Of a stretch of DNA of 64,000 bases, positions 55,162 through 63,708 are shown one piece after another (the stretch's first letter is position 1; every line of letters begins with the position of its first letter). Position numbers and translations under genes: made by a program. The notes below the pieces were generated by a model. The model searched no databases, was not told the DNA's origin, and saw only the letters and a list, made by a program, of their open reading frames with translations. This DNA comes from Mesorhizobium sp. M1C.F.Ca.ET.210.01.1.1 (GTDB taxonomy: Bacteria > Pseudomonadota > Alphaproteobacteria > Rhizobiales > Rhizobiaceae), in contig NZ_SRUU01000011.1 in assembly GCF_004791585.1 (NCBI RefSeq), positions 1-64,000 of the forward strand, read 5' to 3'.

Positions 55162-55890
55162 TCAAAAGACGATCTCCACAGGACTACCGATCGCGAGATC
55201 GAGCTCGCCGTCCGCGCGCCCTTGATTGACAGCAATCTCGACAAGCCCGTTCGAGTTCTCGTACCAAAAGGCCGTGCCCGGCGGACGATCGCTGAAGGTC
55301 GTCGCGGCCTCCAGCACGCGATCTGCTGCGGCGAGCCTTGCGCCTGCCGGCAGCCTGGCCGCCCTCAGGCCGGTCATGGCATTGCCGAAATGGTCGATAT
55401 AGACGATCTCGGCGAGGTCCTCCGGCCAGTCTCTACGGCGATCTGCTTCATCCAGGCGCGGCCTTCCGGGCGGCGGCTCGCGGCGTGCCAGCATGGCCGC
55501 GACCGGGGCAAACAGGTCACGCCCGTGGAAGCTGGCAGACAAGCGCTTTGGCTTCCAGTCGATATCCCAGCGGAACGTCTCAGCCGCGCGGCGCTGGATC
55601 AGTTCGAACAGGCCGTTGCCGGGGCCGACATACAAGCGACCGTCGGCCTCGACAATGACCGACGGGCGCGTCCCTCCGACGCCTGGATCGACGACACAGA
55701 GGAAGACGGTTCCCGCAGGAAACCACTCCGCGTAGGCCGCCAGCAGGTAGGCCGAGGCCTTGGGATTGCCAACTGGTGCATCGGAGAAGAGGTCGATCGC
55801 GGGGATGCCCGGTGCCATCTGGTGCAACACAGCCTTCATCTGGCCCGTGTAGGGGCCGTGCAAGCCGAAATCGGTGAACAAGACAATCAT
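55162..55890 (-). CDS. SAM hydrolase/SAM-dependent halogenase-like protein (DUF62)
   Basis: The 242-residue protein has LFTDFGLHGPYTGQMKAVL, VVDPGVGGTRP, YVGPGNGLFE, FHGRDLFAPVAA and IDHFGNAMTG, all characteristic of the DUF62 (SAM hydroxide adenosyltransferase) family. These cleave S-adenosylmethionine with water to adenosine and methionine. The usual Asp in the TDFG-x-x-D position is replaced by the H-G-P stretch, common in this subgroup. Overlaps the next gene by four bases. Confidence 0.8.
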   Translation of the reverse strand: MIVLFTDFGLHGPYTGQMKAVLHQMAPGIPAIDLFSDAPVGNPKASAYLLAAYAEWFPAGTVFLCVVDPGVGGTRPSVIVEADGRLYVGPGNGLFELIQRRAAETFRWDIDWKPKRLSASFHGRDLFAPVAAMLARREPPPGRPRLDEADRRRDWPEDLAEIVYIDHFGNAMTGLRAARLPAGARLAAADRVLEAATTFSDRPPGTAFWYENSNGLVEIAVNQGRADGELDLAIGSPVEIVF

Positions 55891-56837
55891 GGACGGGCGC
55901 CGACTGCGCTGCGATCGACATATAAATAGTCGGCCGGAAGGCGCATCCGCCGGCAGGCCTGAACGGCTGGGCTGGTTTCCATAACGAGGCGATCCGCCAA
56001 TGCCCCTGCCTGCCGGACTGCCTCAGCTTCCCAACGGCGCAAGCCGTGCCCGGTGAGCCCCAACTGGGCCTGCATCCAATCGGGCACCAAATCAACGGCT
56101 GCCGCCACCAGCAGGTGCTGTGCCGGCCTCAGCGGCAGCGGCAGGATAGGCGCTGACCGCATGATGGCGAGGAATTCGAACACTATGGCCGAGCGCTCCA
56201 GCCGTCTGGCGGTCGCATGGAACAGCGCTTCAAGCTCGGCTTCCGATCCCGGCGCGCCTGTGGCGCCGAAAAGGCGCGCAGCCGGAACGCCCTCGGTGTA
56301 ATAGCGGTCGCGCTCCGATGCGGAGAGCTGCCGCACATAGACGTGATAAGCTTGGACAAAGCCGTATGCGGCCGTGCCCTGAACCCAGTTCAGAAGGTCG
56401 GGGTCATTGGCGCAGTACGCTTCGCCCGACGATGTCACGCCTGCGACCCGGTCGTGTATCCGCCGAACGCGGGCGATCATGGCCTCGGCCGTGGTGCGGG
56501 AACCGTAGATCGTCACCATGGCGGCGAGCCCCGTGCTGTGTAGTCGCCGTATTGGATTCAGACGGAAAGACGTATGCTCCCAAACGCCAGTGCGCACGCG
56601 TGGTTCTGCAAGCTCCATGATCACGGCGGTGACGCCGCCGATGAACAGCGAAAGCGGGTTCTTGAACACGCACCATGACACGGAGTCCGGCGATACCAGT
56701 CCGGCCTCGCCGATCGGTCGCGAGAAATCGATGTGAGGCAGGTCGCCAGGTTGCAGCACCGCCCGCGCTACCGCCTCCAGGAGGCTCTGCAACGGCCAAG
56801 GCAGGACGATCGGTGTGGTCATGGCAACGAGAGCCAT
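55887..56837 (-). CDS. DUF2236 (oxygenase MpaB-like) family protein
   Basis: A 316-residue protein: FKNPLSLFIGGVTAVIMELAEPRVRTGVWEHTSF, then STGLAAMVTIYGSR, VQGTAAYGFVQAYHVYVRQL and LPLPLRPAQHLLVAAAVDLVPDWM. This is the DUF2236/MpaB/latex-clearing-like fold, in which Arg and His residues bind a b-type haem in characterised members. The E-H in VWEHTS and the H in AYHVYV are possible haem-pocket residues. Physiological substrate unknown. Its coupling to the SAM hydrolase gene is tight (ATGA-type overlap). Confidence 0.75.
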   Translation of the reverse strand: MALVAMTTPIVLPWPLQSLLEAVARAVLQPGDLPHIDFSRPIGEAGLVSPDSVSWCVFKNPLSLFIGGVTAVIMELAEPRVRTGVWEHTSFRLNPIRRLHSTGLAAMVTIYGSRTTAEAMIARVRRIHDRVAGVTSSGEAYCANDPDLLNWVQGTAAYGFVQAYHVYVRQLSASERDRYYTEGVPAARLFGATGAPGSEAELEALFHATARRLERSAIVFEFLAIMRSAPILPLPLRPAQHLLVAAAVDLVPDWMQAQLGLTGHGLRRWEAEAVRQAGALADRLVMETSPAVQACRRMRLPADYLYVDRSAVGARP

Positions 56838-56943
56838 TCACAAGAAACGCGTGCTTCCGAACAGCGCAGTTGAGCCGCTGGACGCACTCCGGCCACCTTC
56901 TGCAGGGCTCGGTCGCGCATTGTAGCTCAATTGGCAGACAGCG

Positions 56944-56975
56944 CCCACCGCCAGTTCACCCCACCGCCAGTTCAC
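56944..56975. repeat. Exact 16-bp tandem duplication at the capA-like 3' end
   Basis: CCCACCGCCAGTTCAC occurs twice in a row. The second copy contains the stop codon of the minus-strand CapA-like gene. Sixteen is not a multiple of three, so a longer ancestral C-terminus could have been changed. Just upstream is a tRNA D-arm-like TGTAGCTCAATTGGCAGA (56920-56937). Confidence 0.7.
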
Positions 56976-58072
56976 ATTGTCGGCCAGGACAGCGCAAGCC
57001 TTCCGCCTGGCGCAGTGCCAACGCACGTAGCAAACTGCCGACTTTCTCGGTCCAGGGTCTGCCGCAACCAGGCAATGTCGCTGTTCGCCGCCTGGACGAG
57101 CTGGAAACGGCGGATCTGGAACGGCACCAGTTTGAGCGCGACGAGATCGCTCCCAGGACCAAGGTCAGCGATGTACATCAGGGCAAGGTCGGGCCGAAAT
57201 TCCCCGTGGCCTTTGATGCCTTCATAGTCATTCAGGAAGTCGCCGCAGCCATAGAGAATAAGGCGGTTCTTGTACACTTCGATGGATTTGGCATGATGCG
57301 ATGAATGGCCGTGAACGATCGATATGCCCGCTCTGTCGATCAGCTCGTGGGCGAACCACCTTTGCTCCTCCGGGATGTCATAGCCCCAGTTTGGTCCCCA
57401 ATGAAGGGAGACCACAACCGCATCATTTTCTCGTCGGACAGCAGCCACCTGATCGGCGATCGCCGCGACAGTCGCATCGGAAAGCGCTGGCAGAAAGTTC
57501 ACTCCGGCCCGGTCATGCGTCGCTGCCCAATGTCGAGGGACGCCGCTCGTCTTGGAGGCGAACGAAAAAACAAGTACACGCCTCGCGTCGGTGTCTGCCA
57601 AAATCGCCGGAGCGCTTGCCTGGGCGGCATTGCGCCCCGCTCCGGCGGTCTTGATTTGCAAGCGCTCGAGCGTCGCCAGGGTCTCCAGCAGTCCAGCGCG
57701 CCCCCAATCGAGAACGTGATTGTTACCGAGCACGCAGCAGTCGACCCCCGCGGCGACGAGGCATTCGGCGTTCTCGGGGCTCATCCTGTAGTTGATGCCT
57801 TTGGCGACATAGGCATCGCAGCGCGTAATGCTGGTTTCAAGATTTATGATGCTGGCGTCCGGCCGCGCCCGCTCCAATCCCTGCAGCGCTGCGCCCCAGA
57901 TGTAGGGGAAGTCGACCGGCATCGGTATCGGTTGGTTCGCGACCTCCGCCATCCGGACATAGTCTATGGCCGATTGCACATAGCGCTCGTGAAGACGAGG
58001 GTCACACGGATGCGGAAGCGCCTGGTCTATGCCTCGCCCCGTCATCACATCGCCACAGAGAAATATCCGCAT
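56972..58072 (-). CDS. CapA/PGA-synthesis-like metallophosphoesterase-fold protein
   Basis: ATG 58072 gives 366 residues (GTG 58081 would add three). IFLCGDVMTGRGIDQAL, then IINLETSI, LGNNHVLDWG, VVSLHWGPNWG and ISIVHGHSSHHAKSIEVYKNRLILYGCGDFLNDY. This is the PGA_cap family, with the Asp, Asn and His residues of a calcineurin-like metal site intact. Known members take part in poly-gamma-glutamate capsule formation; stand-alone copies like this one are uncharacterised. No signal peptide is visible. Confidence 0.8.
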   Translation of the reverse strand: MRIFLCGDVMTGRGIDQALPHPCDPRLHERYVQSAIDYVRMAEVANQPIPMPVDFPYIWGAALQGLERARPDASIINLETSITRCDAYVAKGINYRMSPENAECLVAAGVDCCVLGNNHVLDWGRAGLLETLATLERLQIKTAGAGRNAAQASAPAILADTDARRVLVFSFASKTSGVPRHWAATHDRAGVNFLPALSDATVAAIADQVAAVRRENDAVVVSLHWGPNWGYDIPEEQRWFAHELIDRAGISIVHGHSSHHAKSIEVYKNRLILYGCGDFLNDYEGIKGHGEFRPDLALMYIADLGPGSDLVALKLVPFQIRRFQLVQAANSDIAWLRQTLDRESRQFATCVGTAPGGRLALSWPTM

Positions 58073-58164
58073 GACGCGCACCAGCCGGGCCCATCACGAT
58101 CAGTCATGTCGCTCATGACCCGCAGGCCTTCCTCAATTGCCGGAGTTCACAGGAGCGAAGACCA

Positions 58165-58623
58165 TCATCGCTCATACACTCCGACGAGAACCGCCTCGGC
58201 GAGGAGATGCTTGCGCGCTTCTCGTTCGACCGCCTGACACGATGGGTTGTCGCCGAGCGGCAGGCGATCGATCGACAGCGCAAGCAACCGGAAGTGATAG
58301 CGGTGTCGGCCGTGGCGATGCGGTGGGCAGGGACCACCGTAACCTGGTCGCCGGAAATCGTTGGTAGCCTGCCTGAAGTCTTGCTTGGCGGCGTGCTGGG
58401 CGGCGCCTTCGGCCAACCCTACACAATCGGCCGCAATGTCATAGGCCGCCCAGTGATGCCAGATCCCCGCCGGAGCGTCCGGATCATCGCAGAGAAGGAC
58501 AAAGCTGCCGGTTCCGGCCGGAGCGCCGGTCCAGCCGAGGGGAGGGGAAAGATCCTCACCGTCGCAGGTGAAGCGCCGCGGGATCGTTGTACCGTTCGCA
58601 AAGCTGCCTGAACTGAGCTGCAT
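58165..58623 (-). CDS. PEBP family (YbhB/YbcL, Raf kinase inhibitor-like) protein
   Basis: ATG 58623 gives 152 residues: FANGTTIPRRFTCDGEDLSPPLGWTGAPAGTGSFVLLCDDPDAPAGIWHHWAAYDI, then FRRPGYGGPCPPHRHGRHRYHFRLLAL. The D-P-D-A-P, G-x-x-x-H-W and G-P-x-P-P-x-x-x-x-H motifs form the PEBP anion pocket. Cytosolic in the YbhB type. Function in bacteria unclear. Confidence 0.85.
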   Translation of the reverse strand: MQLSSGSFANGTTIPRRFTCDGEDLSPPLGWTGAPAGTGSFVLLCDDPDAPAGIWHHWAAYDIAADCVGLAEGAAQHAAKQDFRQATNDFRRPGYGGPCPPHRHGRHRYHFRLLALSIDRLPLGDNPSCQAVEREARKHLLAEAVLVGVYER

Positions 58624-58983
58624 GGGTCGCTCCCAACGCTGTTGCCACGCTGTGCAACACTCAGTCCCAAACGCTAGGTGCCAGGCAAAACTGGTAGGAA
58701 GCGCGGGCGTCGCCTTGAGGCTGCGTTGCGACACGAGCTTCACGGTTGATCTGACGCAAGGATAGGCGCTCTGTCGAAAATGTACGAGACAATATTGAAC
58801 GGCAGTTCGTTTCGGCCTGCCGCCCCGTCTAAACGCCACGCCGCGCGCATCGTAGCCAGTGATGGCAAGGCTGTGATATTATTGCTCAAGTTGCGTCGCG
58901 CTTGGCATTGTCATGCCCGCGCACCACTATGCAGTGCTAATCGGGTCGCGGGTCTCGTCCCGTCGAACGAGTGGCCTCGGATC
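58624..58983. other. Divergent promoter region between the PEBP gene and nuoH
   Basis: No gene is supported; an upstream extension of the nuoH frame from 58780 is not family-like. The 360 bases must hold both promoters. I could not identify convincing boxes. Confidence 0.45.
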
Positions 58984-59970
58984 ATGGAACTCGTCGTTGC
59001 TCTTGGGCTGATCGTCTTCAAGGTCGCGTTGCTGATTGCGATCCTGCTGCTGTTGCCCCTGCCGCTGACCTGGCTGGAACGCAAGATCGCGGGGCACATC
59101 CAGCAGAGGATGGGGCCGATGCGTGTGGGATGGCATGGGCTGCTGCAGCCGGTGGCGGATGGGGTCAAGCTCTTGACCAAGGAGGACCACATCCCGGCCG
59201 AGGCCGACCGCTTCCTGTTCAAATTGGCGCCAATCCTGGCGCTCGCTCCGCCCTTCGTGGTGTTCGCCGCGGTCCCCTTCGGCGAATCCGTCTCGGTGCT
59301 CGGCACCAAGATCACTCTCTACATCTCCAACATGAATGTAGCGCTGCTTTTCGTCTTTGCAGTGATCGGGATCGAGGTCTATGGCGTCATCTTCGGCGGC
59401 TGGGCGGCGAACAGCAAATATGCCGTCCTGGGCAGTCTCAGGACCTGCGCGCAGATGATCAGCTACGAGATCCCGATGGGGTTCGCGGTCATCGGCGTGG
59501 TCATGCTGGCGCAATCCATGAGCCTGCTCGACATCGTGCGAGCGCAAGCCAATGTCTGGAACATCGTCTACCAACCGGTTGGGTTCTTCGTGTTCTTCGT
59601 CGCAGGGCTGGCTGAATCGCAGCGCATTCCCTTTGACTTGGCGGAAGCGGAAGGCGATCTGGGGGCCGGGTTCCATACCGAATACAGCGGGATCCGCTTC
59701 GCATTCTTCATGGTCAGTGAATACGCCGTCATGCTTCTGACGTCGGTCCTGGCGGTGATCCTGTTCTTCGGCGGCTGGAACGGCGTGCTGGTCCCGTTGC
59801 CTCCGCTCCTCTGGTTCCTGCTCAAGGTCGCGTTCTTCGTCTATGTGTTTATCTGGTTTCGCTTCACTTTTCCGCGCTACCGCTACGACCAGCTGATGGC
59901 GATCGGGTGGAAAGTCTTGCTTCCTTTGTCGATGGCGAACATAATCATAACCGGTGTTGCTTTCCTTTAG
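58984..59970 (+). CDS. nuoH: NADH-quinone oxidoreductase subunit H
   Basis: ATG 58984 gives 328 residues with eight membrane spans. Conserved quinone-site loops are present: WLERKIAGHIQQRMGPMRVGWHGLLQPVADGVKLLTKED, EVYGVIFGGWAANSKYAVLGSLRTCAQMISYEI, and AESQRIPFDLAEAEGDLGAGFHTEYSGIRFAFFM. NuoH links the peripheral and membrane arms of complex I. Here it starts a short plus-strand group (nuoH-nuoI-CBS) rather than lying in a full nuo operon. Confidence 0.95.
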   Translation: MELVVALGLIVFKVALLIAILLLLPLPLTWLERKIAGHIQQRMGPMRVGWHGLLQPVADGVKLLTKEDHIPAEADRFLFKLAPILALAPPFVVFAAVPFGESVSVLGTKITLYISNMNVALLFVFAVIGIEVYGVIFGGWAANSKYAVLGSLRTCAQMISYEIPMGFAVIGVVMLAQSMSLLDIVRAQANVWNIVYQPVGFFVFFVAGLAESQRIPFDLAEAEGDLGAGFHTEYSGIRFAFFMVSEYAVMLLTSVLAVILFFGGWNGVLVPLPPLLWFLLKVAFFVYVFIWFRFTFPRYRYDQLMAIGWKVLLPLSMANIIITGVAFL

Positions 59971-59989
59971 GGGTTGCAACGAGGCGACG

Positions 59990-60556
59990 ATGTCGCGCGT
60001 ACTGGACAGAACTGGGACATGGATCGGCTGGGCGTTCTTCGCCGATCTGACGAACGCCTTGGCGCTGACGTTCGGCTACATGTTTTCCAGATCCGTGACC
60101 ATGCAATATCCAGACAAGGAAAAATGGTTGCCCTACTCGCGTTATCGCGGGCATCACTTCCTGAAGCGCGACGACGAGGGTGAGATCAAGTGCGTAGCCT
60201 GCGAACTCTGCGCGCGGATCTGTCCCTGCGATTGCATCGAGGTCATCCCCTACGAGGACGAGAAAGGCAACCGACACCCGGCAAAATTCGAGATCGACAT
60301 GGCCCGGTGCCTATTTTGCGGGCTATGCGAGGACGCCTGTCCGGCGGACGCGGTCGCGCTCGGCCAACAGTACGAATTCTCGAGTTTCTCCTCGCGTGAC
60401 CTTGTGATCGGGCGTGACGATCTGCTCGGCAAGCCGGGCAAGGCGACGACCGGCGGCGGCGTGGTCGCCGCACGACTGAACACCGAGCAGGACGTGCTGG
60501 TCGAGACGAGCGAGCCGCAGGGGTACAACTGGTGGCGGAATATTCGACGAACGTGA
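59990..60556 (+). CDS. nuoI: NADH-quinone oxidoreductase subunit I
   Basis: ATG 59990 gives 188 residues. Two 4Fe-4S motifs, CVACELCARICP and CLFCGLCEDACP, carry clusters N6a and N6b on the electron path to quinone. The N-terminal hydrophobic helix (LTNALALTFGYMF) anchors it to the membrane arm. The C-terminal 45 residues (about 145-188) are longer than in the shortest housekeeping forms. It lies 20 bases after nuoH. Confidence 0.95.
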   Translation: MSRVLDRTGTWIGWAFFADLTNALALTFGYMFSRSVTMQYPDKEKWLPYSRYRGHHFLKRDDEGEIKCVACELCARICPCDCIEVIPYEDEKGNRHPAKFEIDMARCLFCGLCEDACPADAVALGQQYEFSSFSSRDLVIGRDDLLGKPGKATTGGGVVAARLNTEQDVLVETSEPQGYNWWRNIRRT

Positions 60557-60601
60557 AGGCGCGCCAGCTGGCAAGCCGGAGCGCGCAGACAGGAGGCTCA
60601 T

Positions 60602-61042
60602 ATGCTGGTCTGCCAAATCTTGAAGATCAAGGCTCCCGAGGTTGTCTCGGTCACTCCAAGTCAGACGATGGTGGAAGTGCTACGGCTGTTTAGGGAGAAC
60701 AACATCGGCTTCGTGGTCGTCAGCCGCTTCCCCGGCGATTGCATGGGCACGCTGTCGGAGCGGGACTGCTGCAATGCCGTGGCCGAACACGGAACCAAGG
60801 CCCCCTTGATGCGGGTCGCCGAGATCATGAACCGCAGTGTGGCGACCTGTTCGACACAGGATTTGCTGCCCTCGGTGATGGCGATCATGACCGAACGGCG
60901 CACACGCCATGTGCTGGTCGTGGATGGCCGCACAATTATGGGCGTGGTGAGCATCGGCGACGTGGTCAAGCACCGCCTCGAAGAATTGATGAGCAACGAG
61001 CAGGTGCTGTACGATTACATTGCCGGGACCGGTTATCACTGA
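60602..61042 (+). CDS. CBS-domain pair protein
   Basis: The 146-residue protein holds two CBS domains: VTPSQTMVEVLRLFRENNIGFVVVS to GTLSERDCCNAV, and STQDLLPSVMAIMTERRTRHVLVVDGRTIMGVVSIGDVVKHRL. Such pairs bind adenine nucleotides. Placed after nuoI, it may sense energy state or NAD(H) and tune the auxiliary complex; inference from position. It ends 49 bases before the convergent nuoG stop. Confidence 0.85.
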   Translation: MLVCQILKIKAPEVVSVTPSQTMVEVLRLFRENNIGFVVVSRFPGDCMGTLSERDCCNAVAEHGTKAPLMRVAEIMNRSVATCSTQDLLPSVMAIMTERRTRHVLVVDGRTIMGVVSIGDVVKHRLEELMSNEQVLYDYIAGTGYH

Positions 61043-61090
61043 CCGCGGGCTCAAGGCGCAGGGGGCAGGCTGCCGGGGACCCGTGGTGCC

Positions 61091-63676
61091 TCAGCCCGGA
61101 TTGCCAGGCCACGCCCCGACGCCGGCGAGAGTGGCGATCTCGAAAGCCGGGTGCGCCATTTCAACTTCCACCGGACATGGATATTCGCCCCGCCGCATCA
61201 GGCTGTTGAGACGCAGGGATCTGTAGTTCTCGGGAACGAACACGAGGCCCTTGGGAAAACGCTTGTTGACCTTGAGCTTCGCCGTCAGTTCGCCATGGGC
61301 GGATCGCACGACCACCTGATCGCCATCCGCAAGGCCAAGCTGCGCCGTATCGCCCGCGCTTATCTCGACATATGGATCATCGGCGACCGTGTTCAGGATA
61401 TCCGAGCGCTCGGAAAGATATCCGTTGTGGAACAGGCAGTTGCCGGTGACCAGCATGAGCCCGCCGGCGGCAATGGGGGCTGGCGGAGGGGCAAAGAACT
61501 CGCTTGCCGGCGGCACGAGGGCCGCCTTCGTGAATGCTCCGTCGGGACCAAGTCCGTCCTGCGTCAACCCTTGGTAGGCCGGAACCAGCCGGGCAATCTC
61601 GCCGAAGATTTCGCGTTGGACCGACGGCCGCAACGGCCGGCCGCGAAGCGTGGCAACGAAGTCGAATATCGCCAGATTGTCCCGTGTCTCGAGGGCCGGT
61701 TCGCGGAACTTACAGACCTTCTGGGTCCGGCCTTCGTTGTTGGTGAACGTGCCGGATTCCTCGCCATGGCTTGCCGCGGGCAGCACGACATCCGCCAGGC
61801 CCGCAGTATCCGTGAGGAAGGCGTCCTGCACGATCAGGAGATCGGCGGCACGAAGTGCCTTCTGCACGAATTTCCGGTCGGGGTAGGACATCAGGGGATC
61901 GCCTCCGGCGATATAGAGCGCACCCATTCGCTTCCTGTCGCAAAGCTCCAGCATGGCGTCGAAATCCACGCCGGGTTCAGATGGGATTTCGGCGCCCCAG
62001 GCTCGTTCGAAAGCTGCGCGCGCCGCATCGTCGGCGAGCGCGCGCAGCCCTGGCAGCGCCGTCGGCAGAACGCCCATGTCCCAGGCGCCCAGTTGGTTGG
62101 CACGGTCGAAGAGGAACTGCATCGCCAGGCCCTTACCGAGTGCGCGGAGAACCTGCAAAAGGTTGCTGAGCTGCTGTAGGGTCGCGCGCGCCAGCGGCGA
62201 TCTCAGGAGGTCGGCGCTGACGAACACGGTCACGCTGCGGCCTTCCAGCAGCGCCGTGGCCAGACGGGTCGGATCGTCACCGTCAGTGGCTGCTGCTGGC
62301 CCGCCGGTTGTCGCGCTGATGTCCGTAACGTCGCCCGGCACTGCCTGACCAGCCGCCCCCAGGCCCCTCACCACCGCGGCAAGGCCCTGAGCCTCACCGC
62401 CCGGCGGCACCCGAACGACCACGTGGGCATCGGCGTCCAGACGCGAAGGCCGTGCCGAGAGCATGAGCAACCGGGTCTTGCGCCGCCGCGCACCGTCGCG
62501 CAGCAAATATTCCGTGACCGGATTTTCGTCCGTCACATTGCCGCCGACGACAAGCACGCAGTCTTTGCCGATTACCTCCTCCAGCGGCGCGCGCGTGTAG
62601 AAGCCGGTCACCAGCGGGCGGAGCGCATCGAAAGGCGTGGACCAGCGCGAGGAGCAGTCGATATTGTTGGTCCGGAATTCCGTGCGCATCAGCTTCTGGA
62701 ACTGATAGAGCACCTCGCTGGGCAGGCGCGGCGAGGCCAGCCCGCCCGCAGCCTTGCCGGCGACGGCCGACAGCCGCCTGCCGAGGTAGTCGCCGGCATC
62801 ATCCCAGGAAACTGGAACCAGGACTCCGTCACGACGGATCATCGGCCGCTCGATCCGGTCCTGGCTGCCGACGAAGTCGAGGCCAAAGCGCCCGCGCACA
62901 CAGAGCGTTTCGCGGTTGACGCCGTACTCCATCTTCGAGCGGACCCGCATGAACTCGCCCTTGCGCGCGCCGACGGTAAGTTGGCAGCCGGTGCCGCAAT
63001 GCGGGCAGACCGTGTCGGTCTCGACCAGATCCCAGGGCCGCGCCTTATAACGATAGGGGAAGCTCATCAGTGCGCCGACCGGGCAGACCTCGACGCAATT
63101 GCCGCATTGATCGCAACTCGCGAGACTGCCCTCGAAGCCGGTGACAGCGGTATCCATGCCTTTTTCGACGGTGCCCAGGGCGACCGCGCCGACGACTTCT
63201 TCGCACATCCGGACGCAGCGCTGGCACTGGATGCAGCGGTTGACGTTCATGATGATGACCGGGCTGAGACGGATGTCCTCGGAGTGGAACACACGCTTGG
63301 CATCGCGGAAGCGGCTTGTGCGGGGGCCGTATGCCATCACCATATCTTGAAGCTCGCACTCGCCGCCCTTGTCGCAGATCGGGCAGTCGAGGGGGTGGTT
63401 GGCAAGCAGCATGTCGAGCATGGAAGAGCGCGTTTCATCGATCAGCTGCGTGTTCGTGTGCACCACCATGCCGTCGGTGGCCGCGGTGGCGCAGGCAGGC
63501 TGCAGCCGCCGCTGCCCCTCAATCTCCACAAGGCACATGCGGCAGGAGGCCAGCGGGGGGAGGCGCTTCAAGTAGCAGAAGGTCGGGATGTCGATGCCCA
63601 GACGCTCGGCGGCCTGGAGCACCGTCGAGCCCGCCTCCACTTCCAGCGTTCGTTCATCGATTGTGACGCGAACCAT
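61091..63676 (-). CDS. nuoG: NADH-quinone oxidoreductase subunit G, long form
   Basis: An 861-residue NuoG, far longer than the usual alphaproteobacterial form of about 690. The N-terminus has the 2Fe-2S ligands C34, C45, C48 and C62, the His-ligated cluster (H94, C98, C101, C107) and two 4Fe-4S motifs (CIQCQRCVRMC, CDQCGNCVEVCP). A further CPHCGTGC with a later LCVRGR cysteine forms the N7 site lost in mitochondrial-type NuoG. A molybdopterin-oxidoreductase-like domain fills the rest. This is the auxiliary complex I type of NuoG. The gene faces nuoH-nuoI convergently and follows nuoF. Confidence 0.9.
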   Translation of the reverse strand: MVRVTIDERTLEVEAGSTVLQAAERLGIDIPTFCYLKRLPPLASCRMCLVEIEGQRRLQPACATAATDGMVVHTNTQLIDETRSSMLDMLLANHPLDCPICDKGGECELQDMVMAYGPRTSRFRDAKRVFHSEDIRLSPVIIMNVNRCIQCQRCVRMCEEVVGAVALGTVEKGMDTAVTGFEGSLASCDQCGNCVEVCPVGALMSFPYRYKARPWDLVETDTVCPHCGTGCQLTVGARKGEFMRVRSKMEYGVNRETLCVRGRFGLDFVGSQDRIERPMIRRDGVLVPVSWDDAGDYLGRRLSAVAGKAAGGLASPRLPSEVLYQFQKLMRTEFRTNNIDCSSRWSTPFDALRPLVTGFYTRAPLEEVIGKDCVLVVGGNVTDENPVTEYLLRDGARRRKTRLLMLSARPSRLDADAHVVVRVPPGGEAQGLAAVVRGLGAAGQAVPGDVTDISATTGGPAAATDGDDPTRLATALLEGRSVTVFVSADLLRSPLARATLQQLSNLLQVLRALGKGLAMQFLFDRANQLGAWDMGVLPTALPGLRALADDAARAAFERAWGAEIPSEPGVDFDAMLELCDRKRMGALYIAGGDPLMSYPDRKFVQKALRAADLLIVQDAFLTDTAGLADVVLPAASHGEESGTFTNNEGRTQKVCKFREPALETRDNLAIFDFVATLRGRPLRPSVQREIFGEIARLVPAYQGLTQDGLGPDGAFTKAALVPPASEFFAPPPAPIAAGGLMLVTGNCLFHNGYLSERSDILNTVADDPYVEISAGDTAQLGLADGDQVVVRSAHGELTAKLKVNKRFPKGLVFVPENYRSLRLNSLMRRGEYPCPVEVEMAHPAFEIATLAGVGAWPGNPG

Positions 63677-63708
63677 GGTTTCCTCGTGATCCTCTCACTG
63701 CGCCCTCG

